DNA from: Floccularia luteovirens
Taxonomy: Eukaryota > Basidiomycota > Agaricomycetes > Agaricales > Squamanitaceae
Length of the DNA stretch: 64,000 nt
Assembly: GCA_009739215.1 (NCBI GenBank)
Contig: VSJF01000014.1
Coordinates: 62,001 to 126,000 of the forward strand
Reading direction: 5' to 3'
Shown here: one piece after another, positions 1 through 10,000 of the stretch
Position numbering within the stretch: position 1 is the first letter of the stretch
Layout: every line of letters starts with the position of its first letter
Notes under the pieces: model-generated
The model's input: the letters and a program-made list of their open reading frames with translations, nothing else
What the model was told of the DNA's origin: nothing
The model's database searches: none
Translations under genes and position numbers: made by a program

Positions 1-120
1 CTCAAGTATGCAGCATTTCGCCTCATTCCTTATCACATGCGATCCCACCTATCCATCGAAATTACCGAAAATCATCGAACCCAAAGATTTTGCTGCTGTT
101 GAAGAGGATGAAGAAGTTTG
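1..120 (+). CDS. C-terminal end of an unidentified ORF (left edge)
   Basis: A frame open from the window edge reads about 39 codons to a TGA at 118-120 and ends in an acidic tail (EEDEEV). I do not recognise the protein. It is followed by a purine-rich run (about 153-170) and a TGTGGGG start, which could be a polypurine tract and LTR, so this may be the end of a retrotransposon polyprotein. It could equally be a host gene end. Confidence 0.3.
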
Positions 121-1364
121 AGGAAGGAGGATCAACACGGAGCATTGATTTCTCAAAGTGGGGAGGAGGTGTGGGGTGAGTGCGTGTGCTAGTCCTGGAT
201 AACACATTCCGTTCTGTTTCCGTCACCATTTCACATTATCACTTCATGCCCTTTATCATTCACATTTCCTCTCTCATTTCACATTATTCATACTTCCTTA
301 CTATAATTACCTCATTTCATTTCTCCTTTCATTTCATACTTCACACTTTCCTTTTCCATACTATTTCACACCTTCACCTTATCACATTAAATCACTATTT
401 AGTATAGTCTAGATGACACAATGCATATCGCATATGTTTTCCTCCTTCCATTTTAGTATACCTTACACATTTTCTAGTACTTAAAGACAGCTGTAAAGTA
501 CAAGTCGACATCTCACCAATTAGTGATTTCAATATATTCTACTACATTCCTTATACTTTCTTTAAGAAAACCTTCTCTGTCACCAAAGTCCCTATGAACT
601 CATAGGGGTAATCCTCCCCACAAATATAAGACAGTTTGGCATAAACTCTATCCACTCTTTTAAAAAGTCTACTATTTATTTCAACATCCTAGTTTCATTC
701 TTGACCTCACTAATTACAGGATATGCAGTCACTCTTGACACCAATTGTCAAATGGACAACCGAGGAGTGTATTCAAATGCTTATCGATTGTAGTTTCAGA
801 AATATGATGATCTTCTGTTTTGTATATGTGTTGATACTGGCTTCGAAAAGCTGTTTGGTTAGTGCAGAACTCTTGGTGTCTGTGTAACTTAGATTGTCTT
901 TTATTACAGCTTGAAAGAAGTCAAATATAGGGTGAAATGAGCCGACTGGGAGACTGTAATTGTGATATAGACAACCATTGAGAACCGGCTATGATTTTTG
1001 TTTGTTCTGAAATATAGGCAGCATTGTGGCTGAGGAGCAAGGCTATCTGCACCTTTTTTGACATTCTGCATCCGATCTATGATCAACCACTATGCTAACC
1101 AAAGAGGACATTGATCAAGTTGGCATACAATATAGTGTACCTTGTTCAAACTTGTGTGTGGTACATTCACTCAAAACATGTAGTATTGTCATCTTCATAC
1201 CTTGTTTAGTACAGTCCAGATCCAATGATTTGTCAGATACAACTTGTGCCTAGTGGGCTTCAATGCATGGAATGGCTTTCAAAAAAGCATCTAGACTCAC
1301 TGCAATGACTCTTCTATAATTTTCATCTGTCTAGTGGACTGTGAAATCATACAATAGCATTAAA
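121..1364. other. Non-coding stretch with an LTR-like fragment
   Basis: No convincing gene. Bases about 630-686 match the 3' end of the 177-bp solo LTR at 17886-18062 (both end in TTTATTTCAACA), so 171-686 may be a related LTR running from TGTGGGG to TTCAACA. A short exon-like frame follows an AG at 718-719, but nothing around it can be joined to it. The rest is AT-rich with no recognisable feature. Confidence 0.35.
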
Positions 1365-3102
1365 CATCAGCAAATCCTGGTTTTAGTCCAACTTGAGCCA
1401 TAGTAAGCCATAGCATCTATAGTGATCCATAGTGATCCATAGTAATTCATAGATTTTAGGTCATTTTCCATAGCAACCCATAGTAACCCATAGTAGTCTA
1501 TAGATGTTGGTTATTTTCTATAGTGTCTCATAGATTTTGGCTATTGTCCATAGTGACCCATAGTAGCCCATAGATATCAATTATTTCCATAGTAACCCAT
1601 AGTAACCCATAGTAACCCATAGTATTCTATAGTATTCCATAGTAACTCATAGTATCCATAGTATTCCATAGTGATCCATAGTGTTCCATAGTAACTCATA
1701 GTATTCCATAGTAACTCATAGTAGTCTATAGATATTAATTATTTCCATAGTATTCTATAGATGCTATATAAATTTGTATAATAATATATAGTAATCTGTA
1801 GTATTTTGACTTAGAGTACTATTCCGCTTTTTGGATTAGATAAGCAAAACATCGGACTTGGACTTTAGAAAGATTTTTGGACTTAGAAAAAAAAATTTTT
1901 TTTGAAGTTCAAATTTCGACTTCAGCAAAGTCACGTGACCTGTGGCTGACGTGGCATACTTTGAACTTCAACTTTTTTTTTTGCTTCGAAGTTTTCAACC
2001 TTCATCTTTGTAAGTCATTCTTTCCTCCTTTTCTTTTACTGACATTCTTTTCCTAGATTCATTCCATTATCATACATCTTTGCCATATCTGCTCATTGTC
2101 AGGACCTAGGAATGGAAGGAGTTGAGGAGATATGATAGCTTAGGCATTTGGTATGTTTTGTGTCCACTTTTTTTCTCTTTTTTTTTATGTTTTCAACTTT
2201 TTCTCTTATATGTCCGACTTTTTCCTTCTTTTTTTATACATTTCCTCTCTTTCTAGTTATGTTTTCAATTCCTCTTCTCTTGTTTCATATGTTTCCGACT
2301 TTTTTCCTTGTTTTTTCATATGTTTTGAACTTTTTTCTTTCTTTCTATATGTTTCCGACTTTTTTTGCCTTTTTTGGTATGTTTCCAACCTTTCCCTTTT
2401 TTGTCATGTTTCTGACTTCTTCTGTCTTTTCAGTTATGTTTTCCGACTTGATATGTTTTTTTTCCAACTTGGTATGTTTTTTTTATGTTTTTTTCTCTGA
2501 CTTTTTATGTTTTTTTCTATGTTTTTTTTTCAACTTTTTTTATGTTTTTTTATGTTTTTTTTCCAACTTTTTTATGTTTTTTTTCCAACTTTTTTATGTT
2601 TTTTTTTCGACTTTTTATGTTTTTTTTCCAACTTTTTATGTTTTTTTGTTCGACTTTTTTTGTCTTTTTTTTATTTCTTCTATGTAGTATTATATAGTAG
2701 TATGTAGTAATTGTAGTAGTAAAAATAAAATGAATATAATAAAATGAATAATTTAATAAAGTATATATACTATTATAGTAGTACTATGGAGCACTCCATA
2801 GTGCTCCATAGTGCTCCATAGTGCTACAGGAGTACTATGGAGTGCTCTGGAGTTGGGAACCCATACTATGGATACTATGGACACTATGGCTTACTATGGG
2901 TTACTATACAAATATCTATGGAGCACTATATAGATGCCTATTTATCTATAGAGTACTACAGAAATGCTTATGTATCTATGGAGCACTACGGAGTACTCCT
3001 GGAGTGCTCTGGAGTTGGGAACCCATGCTATGGGCACTATGGGCACTATGGCACTATGGAGTGCTCCATAGTGCTTCATAGTTGATCCAAGGTTTGCTGA
3101 TG
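1365..3102. mobile_element. CATCAG inverted-repeat element, copy 1 (1738 bp)
   Basis: The element starts CATCAGCAAATCC and ends GGTTTGCTGATG and is flanked by AA on both sides (1363-1364 and 3103-3104). The left arm (1365-1800) is an array of short CCATAGTRACCCATAG-like units. The right arm (about 2780-3090) carries the complementary CTATGGAGCACTATGG-type units, so the ends can fold back on each other. Between them lie an inverted pair GAAGTTCAAA / TTTGAACTTC (about 1900-1970) and a T-rich tandem repeat. No transposase is encoded, so it is non-autonomous. A second copy at 17770-21471 has the same net length, and two miniatures share its ends. I do not recognise the superfamily. Confidence 0.75.
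2153..2680. repeat. T-rich tandem repeat of ATGTTT / YCAACTTTTT units
   Basis: More than twenty imperfect units of roughly 20-45 bp alternate ATGTTT, a T run, and CRACTTTTT. Overlapping frames stay open only because stops need A or G after T. The encoded low-complexity Phe/Met strings have no protein character. The same block occurs in copy 2 of the host element. Confidence 0.8.
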
Positions 3103-3141
3103 AAGGTTCAACAAATAAATGCTCTCCTGTCCATAAATAAC

Positions 3142-3455
3142 TGTTGCGACAGCACAATCACATGATGGATTACATAATTTGTCAGGTGATGAGTCACACG
3201 TGATATGTCACATGATGTGTTACTATGACTACACTCACATATACCCTATGCCCCATGCCTTATGCACGGACCATCATATGTAAATATGTACATACTAGCT
3301 AGAACTGTATATAAGGACACTCTTATGCAGAATAGATCCCTAGTCCTATTCACTAGGTCGTAGTAGTAACACTAACCCTAAGGTGTGATCTAAGTAAGCA
3401 CAAAATAAGACTTTGAGTTCCTCCACTGTGTCTTGCACACATAGGCTGCTCAACA
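3142..3455 (+). repeat. Solo LTR, family A
   Basis: It runs from TGTTGCGACAGC to GCTGCTCAACA (314 bp) and is flanked by a perfect 5-bp duplication ATAAC (3137-3141 and 3456-3460). A TATATAAGG promoter-like box lies near 3309. At 52127 the same family is followed by a copia primer-binding site, so this is the LTR of a Ty1/copia element. Confidence 0.85.
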
Positions 3456-4052
3456 ATAACTATATAACCCTAGATATGATCCTTCTCAGCATCATCAGCC
3501 ACCAACCAGACAACTACAGAATAACAGATGCATCAATATGCACCTAATATGCACTGCAAGGAAAGCAGGTGAAAATGGCAGTGATCCATTTGCTTTATGA
3601 GAAACTTGCACATATTCTTAGATAGCTTGTGGAACTGCACAGCAAAATCCATTCTTGCACTTCCATATCACAAATGGCATAATATTGACTTTCAGATGCC
3701 CATTCATTCCATATTTGCTGACCTTGCCAGCTGATAAATAAAGGTGGGCTGTGTTATCAAGTATTTTTTGAACTGCCTCTTGTCTAGCAGAGTCTTTATG
3801 ATACCATTCACAAGCACTCTAGTGAGACCTTCAATGAGTACTTAGTGCTTTTGGAGATGGAAGAATTCACAATTGTCCTTAAAACATCCAAATTCCTCTT
3901 GGAGCAAAGTGATAGGAATTCATATGATACTCAAATGGACAGTTACAGTGGACTAGATTGTGTGCTGCATCCTGGAATATACTGAGGTATGGATAAAGAG
4001 GATGGCGAGCAATCCATGATTCTCTCAAGGCATTGTATTACTATTAAAGTAT
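3456..4052. other. Unidentified decayed sequence
   Basis: No intact gene. The minus strand gives broken but protein-like stretches in this interval, suggesting an old degraded coding sequence. I cannot assign it to a family. Confidence 0.3.
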
Positions 4053-4662
4053 TGTTATGACCTTATCCGGATACGCACTATCTCCCTGGACTTTAGAACG
4101 CTATGCGCAACGCGTTCCTGCCTCGTTTACTTGTTTCCCATACATGTTTTGTATTTGACTCGCATTCTGCTTCTTCTAACTCATAGTGACTTGTGTCTGC
4201 TTCTAAATGACTTGTAGATACTTCTGTATGACTCTGCACTGACTCTTAGCTTACTGAGCAGATACGCATTTAGCTATTATTAGAAGTAGCATACTTGTAT
4301 TTAAGTAGCACGAAACTACAGTCAAGCCTTCAGCTTGATCTTAGTTTCGAATACCTCTTAACATGAGCAATTATTCTGTTATCTCAGTGACAACTAAGTG
4401 ACTCTCTCTCCCTTGTCTAGGACAGCAAGATCGTTGTAAATAATGGCACAGACAACACCATATAGCCTGAAACACCTGGCTGTCCCCACCTCTGTAACTG
4501 ACCTCAGAGAGACTCCGACAGGTGGTTTGTAACCTGTGTGGTAGCGTAACCTACCTATTGCCGCTAGGGAAATCTGACTAGCAAAAACCCAACCGTTCCC
4601 TAACCCAGACACACCTATGATGAGATCAGTAAACGATGACGTTATAACCCCAAACGGTAACA
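4053..4662 (+). repeat. Solo LTR, family D (610 bp, CpG-rich)
   Basis: It runs from TGTTATGACCTTATCC to ACGGTAACA with a perfect target duplication AGTAT (4048-4052 and 4663-4667). Family D is the LTR of the Ty3/gypsy chromovirus at 52788-61928. TATTTAA at 4298 is followed 32 nt later by TCAGCTTGATCTT (4330-4342), the predicted transcript start and self-primer. It keeps many CpG sites that are TpG or CpA in the other D copies, so it is probably the youngest. Confidence 0.9.
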
Positions 4663-5286
4663 AGTATCATCCAGTCCAGCATGCTTTCAATTTACCAAGG
4701 TTTACATTGGATGGGTTCATCATGTGTGCAACTAAACAAGATCATAAAATTTAGCACATGCTAAAGCATGTAGTGGTGGGATTGACCTTGATCCATTCTA
4801 AACTGGATCTGTAGAGTATGCACTGTTGTAGTGGCAGGTTTGGGAACTCCTCCCCCACTTTTGATGTGGGAAGAAGACAGGTTGCCATCCCATTGTCCTT
4901 TTCATCAGTTTCTTGGTTTAAATTTCATGGCCCAATTTGTCTTGAAGATTGGCCTCTCATTGACGATGAAACAATTAAGGGAAAGGCTGTCACCCAGGGT
5001 GAGAGAAAGGTGGTGGGAGTGAGGTTCTCTCCTAGGAAAAACAAGTTTTTGATGACCAAATTAGCCAGGCTTCGGCAGGCTGTCTTGCCTTGTACCACAG
5101 CTATCTCATAGACATATATCTTATCAAACTTGACGGATAATCTACACAATTTCACAGCGTTTCGCGATTTTCTGTGTACCCCAAAATGAGCATTCACTTT
5201 CACTATACAGTAAGAAATACATGCTCCGGGTTGTGTAATAAGTATAGGAGGTTAATGATTATAGATTCTAGTTTGCCTGAACTGTC
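4663..5286. other. Intergenic, no supported gene
   Basis: Short open frames on both strands (for example around 4818-5111) have no recognisable domain, and no two of them join through plausible introns. I see nothing else here. Confidence 0.5.
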
Positions 5287-6552
5287 CTACATATCCCAAA
5301 AACGGCTACGAGGTGATCCGAGAGAAGGATCGGGCCTCTCATTACCAAACCCTGGATATTTTAACTGTATCTCGAAGTCTACGATGCATAGTTTAGATAG
5401 CAATGGGAGATTCACAGCTATTTCAAAAGAGCCATTACTTGGGGCAAAGGGAAGATATGCAGTGAGTCGGATGTATTTTAATTGTTTCAGTGAATGCAAG
5501 GTGGTGTCAAGGGACAGCCAGTCTATATTCATGAAGTCATCTAGACTTTGAACACCAAATATGAGTTCGATTTTCTCGAGTGGACCACCAGAAGGGAGGG
5601 AGTGTAGTAGATCGATGAAGCGATTGAATCTCACTTCTTCTGTAGATTCGAAGTAGGGATCTGGAAATGAAAGAAATAAACATAACTTGAGACGCCTGAG
5701 TGAAAGTAAACTGCAGAAATTGAATTGGAGTGGCTCTGTATTTTTCAAAAACTTGACTTCGGTTGTGAATGGATGCAAAAGAAACAAATAAGTACCTTCA
5801 CCCGAGAAACGGAATGATAAATCTTCAAGAGATTGGTGGCACTGTTTGAATATTTGGTGAAGATCATTGAGTGTGACGTCACAGTAATAGTCGAGGAGTG
5901 TTAGCTGTGAAAGATCGAGAGGTGATTGAGGATGGTTTATTAGAAGAGGCCATTGTCGTCTATGCCAGGTCAACCAGAGTGATTCTGGTGTAAATCGTTT
6001 AGAATCAGAGCTGACAAACGGCCTACCAGGAGGAGACCATTGTATTTGGCTGCTGGAGAGACGGAGATGCTTGACATTTGATGCAATGAATGTTTCTATG
6101 GGGATATCGAAGATTCCGAATATACTGATGGTAGTAAGGTTTGGTGAGATGAATATGGATGATAAATTGGAGCGCATCAACCAGGAAAGGTTGGTCCATT
6201 TGACGTATAGATAGACCCGGAATTCTCTGACATCCGAGAGTTTGTTGAGGATATGAGACATTACGGTCTCGTATTGGGAGTATAGACCATTTGAGGTTGG
6301 GCTGTCTACAATAGATAATTGTTGGACATATTTCGGGATTTCTGGCGAGGTTATGAAGAACGACGCGAGTGTCTCTAGGTGTTCAACGCCTGTCGGAACC
6401 AGATAAAGAGAGATATTGCTGAATATGTGTTTTCTGCAAATGGGGAGAAGAGCACGACAGAGGATTGAACAGGAACTAAGAGTGGGGATGTCATCTTTAA
6501 GATTTTCGATGACCTTGATTATCAACTCTGTTGGAAAGATGCAGTTCTCCAT
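5287..6552 (-). CDS. F-box-like protein, tandem copy 1
   Basis: The N-terminus has the F-box-like pattern of basidiomycete families: FPTELIIKVIENL, then CSILCRALLP and a conserved CRKHIFS. A long leucine-rich region without clear motifs follows. Such proteins usually recruit substrates to SCF ubiquitin ligases; the target here is unknown. I start at the ATG at 6552 because it aligns with the start of the neighbouring paralog; an upstream in-frame ATG at 6570 is possible. A 60-nt intron (5736-5795, GTACTT...TACAG) is likely: it lies exactly where the paralog has its GTACTT donor and removing it keeps the frame. Unspliced, the frame is also open, giving up to 421 residues. The paralog at 6732-7994 lies just upstream in the same orientation. 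Confidence 0.7.
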   Translation of the reverse strand: MENCIFPTELIIKVIENLKDDIPTLSSCSILCRALLPICRKHIFSNISLYLVPTGVEHLETLASFFITSPEIPKYVQQLSIVDSPTSNGLYSQYETVMSHILNKLSDVREFRVYLYVKWTNLSWLMRSNLSSIFISPNLTTISIFGIFDIPIETFIASNVKHLRLSSSQIQWSPPGRPFVSSDSKRFTPESLWLTWHRRQWPLLINHPQSPLDLSQLTLLDYYCDVTLNDLHQIFKQCHQSLEDLSFRFSGEGTYLFLLHPFTTEVKFLKNTEPLQFNFCSLLSLRRLKLCLFLSFPDPYFESTEEVRFNRFIDLLHSLPSGGPLEKIELIFGVQSLDDFMNIDWLSLDTTLHSLKQLKYIRLTAYLPFAPSNGSFEIAVNLPLLSKLCIVDFEIQLKYPGFGNERPDPSLGSPRSRFWDM

Positions 6553-6731
6553 GAAGAATTTCAGTTTCACAACATTTTTCGTTGGTTGTGATTAATTATT
6601 GACTTATGTCATATACCCATACGGTCTTGGGTTGAACGATGAATTGAAACTGGATTACGGTTATATTATTTGAAGTTTACATACTAAGCAGTCAATACCT
6701 TTGTATAGGAAAAGAGTTGTGATTATCAGCG

Positions 6732-7994
6732 TTACCGATACAGAGTTTCCGTGTCATGACTGGGTTTTGAGAATACTCCGAACTCGACGACACAACTTGA
6801 GAAAGCCATTGGCATTCTTTGTTGAATAATCTTCTCTATGGTGAATGTATCACTCATCAAATACTGGCGACAATTTGGCATGTAAGCACGAATCTTGAGT
6901 GTGTGCAGCTGTTTTGCGACAGGATGGAGGGCGTGATCTAGAGCACCCCAGTCGAGGTTTTCGAGGTGATGAAGGAGATGTACGCCAAATATCAACTCAG
7001 TTTCTTCGAGCGGACTATCAGTTGATATTGATTTCAACAACTCGATTAGACGACGGAACCTCAATGCTTCAACGGTGTGAGGTGTGAACCGGTGCGAGTA
7101 TGATAGGAATACGGAGAGTTTTAGTCTCTTGAGATGGTGGAGGTGTCGGAAGTCAAAGTGTAATCGTTCTAAGCATGGCTTTAGCTGTTCGATACAAGGA
7201 TTGAGAAGAAGTTAAAAGAAGTTAAAAGTACCTTCGCCCCAGAGTGAAAATGTCAGATATTCAAGTGAGCTGGAACAGAGCTTGAGTATCTGGTCAAGAC
7301 CAGTAAGTGAGTCGTCCCCAGTGAAATCAAGTGTGGTAATATGCGAAAAATCGAAAGGAGATTGTGGGTGATTTATTATAAGAGGAACAGAGAATGCGTC
7401 CAAACTGATTCGCAAGGATTCTAATTCTATACGTTTGAAATTAGGGTTGAATGGTATGGAATTGAAAGATGCCAGATCCAATTCCCTGCTACAAAATTGG
7501 AGAGCTTTCACATTGGTGGCGAAAGCAGAGAAAATGGTGATAGGTAAATCAAATATTCCGGAAATGCTGGCATCTACGAGGGTTGGTAGTTGGAAGATCC
7601 TTGACAAACCGGAACGCATCCGTGCGGACATACAAGACCATCTTGCGAAGAGACAGACATTGAGCTCCTGAACCCGCGATAAGTATGAGAGGACTTGACA
7701 CAGGGTGACCTCATCGTGATAATGACCTGGACCTCTGCCTGGGTTGTCGATGACGGACAACTGTTTGACGTAGGTACCAGTTTCTGGGGAGCGTTGCAGA
7801 AGACATGCAAGGGCGCGGAGCTGTGCAACGTGTGTTGTTCTGAAGACGAGGGTGAGGGTGCTGAAGATGTATTTCCGACAAGATGATAGGAGAGCTTGGC
7901 AGAGAATTGAGCAGGATTTGAGAGTAGAGATGTCGTTAGAGAGGTTGTCTACGATTAAATTGATTAATTCGAGAGGAAGAACGCAGGAATCCAT
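6732..7994 (-). pseudogene. F-box-like protein, tandem copy 2, possibly broken
   Basis: A clear paralog of the gene at 5287-6552. The N-terminal exon (7994 to 7232) has LPLELINLIVDNL, CSILCQALLSSC and CRKYIFS; the C-terminal part (about 7180 to 6732) contains LEETELIFGVHLL, matching LEKIELIFGVQSL in copy 1. The exon 1 donor (GAAG|GTACTT at 7231) is conserved. The nearest acceptor (CAG at 7185-7187) joins it to the wrong frame, giving a stop within about ten codons, and no other AG nearby restores the frame used by the C-terminal half. So this may be a frameshifted pseudogene, carry an unusual splice, or contain a sequencing error. Similarity along both halves makes the common origin of the pair firm. 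Confidence 0.6.
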
Positions 7995-8256
7995 TACAAT
8001 AATTACAAGAACAAGCAGAATGGGTGTCTTTAAACAGGAGAGGACATTGTACTAGATTTACCTCGAGTAATTAGGAGAACCGGGTACATACATAACATAT
8101 ACTTATGCACAGGAGAGGTAACATTCCGGAACAAGCCGTCTCAACTTATACCACTTTTGTTCTAATAAATTCAATATGTCAGACGACTGTCAATGAGTTG
8201 CCACTGTGTTACTCAAAACCCATCATGCAGAACCTCTATGTCACAGTTCAATCGAA

Positions 8257-8876
8257 ATGAAAGACTACCCAACTCTCCGCACAGATAGCCCCCCTACTAC
8301 GTTGCTTGCAACATGGGAAAACACCCTTGACATCGCTGACCCAAACGAACGTTCACCAGAGGGCCGCAAGTGCTGCCCACCGGGATTTGTTCTGTTCCTT
8401 AATGATATGATGAATGTGGACTTCCGCATCGATGGGGACTCAGGAACGATTCTGAACAAACACGGATGGGAATATAGAATTGACATTCAGCACAAGGGGG
8501 TCGCGTGGAGTACTCTCGCTATACAAACCAACGTGCCAATCGTTTTCCTCGTTTGAAAATACAGAAATCTCACTGGTTGAATTGGATATAGGGTCAAGGT
8601 TCAAAAACGGTGTGCAATCTGTACATTGCACTTGAAGATGTAAATGAAGGGTGGATCACTACAAATGTAGTTAGGCAAGCCTTTCGACACATGTTCAAAA
8701 CCAGGAAATGGAAGAACGGTGGACATATGGCTGTGTTCAGGGATGAGAGGAAAGGTTTGGAGACTTTCAATAGCGTTGTCTTCGTGTTTGGCCGGCCATC
8801 AGTACGAAGCTACATCCTCCTGTTTCAATATCCAGCTAATCAGATCATTAGGGTGGCGCTTGAATACATTTCGTGA
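8257..8876 (+). CDS. Hypothetical protein, two exons
   Basis: Exon 1 (8257-8550) and exon 2 (8592-8876) join in phase across a 41-nt candidate intron (GTTTGA...ATATAG) to give about 192 residues. Across the junction the protein reads TNVPIVFL-GQGSKTVC. The start is the ATG at 8257; an in-frame ATG at 8206 is also possible. I recognise no domain. The protein is soluble, with no signal peptide or membrane segment. It lies tail-to-tail with the eS17 gene. The donor is weak, so the junction needs transcript support. Confidence 0.5.
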
Positions 8877-9086
8877 TAAGATTTCGAGGGGTTGGGAATA
8901 CAGGGGTTGCTGAAATATAAGGATGTTGGTCAAATAGCAATAAATCTCACTCTTCAAAGTTTGCGTTGAATGTTAATTGATTCATGCCATAAACAATACG
9001 AATTTTTTGTTAAGAGTGCATGATGATGTATACATGGCATAAACCAGAGCGACGCCGTGTGTCGTAGGGGAGATATAGATACATAC

Positions 9087-9736
9087 TCATGTGCGCGCTG
9101 CACCAGGAACGGCCCGTCTCTCCCTGCGAGGGGCACGTTCAGCCACTGCGGTGACGGGGTCAACGATCTGCACGGTGATGTTGTCGAAGTTGAGGCTTGT
9201 TAGTAGAGCCTATGATACAGTCAGTTATCAATGAAGGAATGAGGATATAGGAGTACGCCTTACCTTGGTGACGCTGTCCACTTCCAATCCGGATACTGTT
9301 GTGTCTAGAGCAGATACTTCTGGGACGTAGTTATCTTTTCGCTCGCGCTCTTCTTCCTGGAGTTTGAAGGAGATTCCGCGCACAGGTCCACGTTGAATGC
9401 GTTTCATCAAGTGGGTTGTGAACCCGGATATTTTGTTGCGGAGGCGCTTTGAGGGTACGATGGCCTAATTGGAGGAACATTTGGTAACTTGGGGAATGTG
9501 AATAGCTTTGAAAGTACATACGACTTCATCGATAATACGCTTGTTGGTGTGGAAATCGAGAGTAAGGCGGGGGTAACTGACAGATGAATTAATTGTTGTT
9601 GGTGAGGAGAGATTAGTTGAGCTCACTATTTTTCAATTAGTGAACGAGAAGCCCTCTTTGTTGTTTTAGTGCGAACGCGGCCCTACAAAATATGAATACC
9701 ATTAGGCTATAGGGTATCGGTAGTAGTGCTTACCAT
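9087..9736 (-). CDS. RPS17: 40S ribosomal protein eS17
   Basis: Five exons (9734-9736, 9627-9682, 9522-9576, 9264-9464, 9087-9209) sum to 438 nt, encoding 145 residues, the usual eS17 length. The protein begins [20 protein letters not shown] and continues with [29 protein letters not shown] and [19 protein letters not shown], all hallmarks of eS17, a component of the small ribosomal subunit. All introns are GT-AG and about 50 nt. Exon 1 is the start codon alone, with the intron directly after ATG. The gene shares a 264-bp divergent promoter region with uS8 (10001). No damage is visible. Confidence 0.97.
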
Positions 9737-10000
9737 GGTGAGATCGTCGTGAACTTTTGCAGTTGGCGAAGGAGTAGGCTTTTGCGAAACAGATGACCGG
9801 AGATTACCGAAGTGGCTTGGATGTACTGTACAGTCTGGTGTTTACCAAACATAACAAAATATGTTACATTGCCCACAACTTTTCAAGTTTTGTACTCGAC
9901 TACTACAGCCTGTTTGACTCGTGTTGACAGTATGTAACACGACACTCATTCTGGGTTACTTTGTTTTACTCACTCCCGCTCCTTCGTCAGCGTATACATC
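9737..10000. promoter_or_regulatory. Bidirectional promoter of eS17 and uS8
   Basis: The 264 bp between the two divergent start codons must hold both promoters and 5' UTRs. I see no clear TATA box. A pyrimidine-rich stretch with TTTTACTCACTCCCGCTCC sits just before the uS8 start, a usual initiator context for ribosomal protein genes. A short inverted pair, GTTTACCAAACATAAC / GTTACTTTG, is too weak to call. Confidence 0.75.

Noticed and set aside
180..407. 75-codon frame near the left edge
   Set aside because: His/Phe/Ser-rich text from a CATT/TTCA-rich stretch inside a possible LTR; no domain.
1400..1740. CCATAG repeat array as a CRISPR array or satellite
   Set aside because: Units are short, degenerate and without unique spacers; they belong to the arms of a transposable element in a eukaryotic genome.
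2148..2707. Overlapping long open frames rich in Phe and Met
   Set aside because: They come from the T-rich tandem array and have no protein-like composition; the second copy has the same frames for the same reason.
4818..5203. Short frames on both strands between LTR D and the F-box gene
   Set aside because: No recognisable motif and no partner exons; may be decayed sequence.
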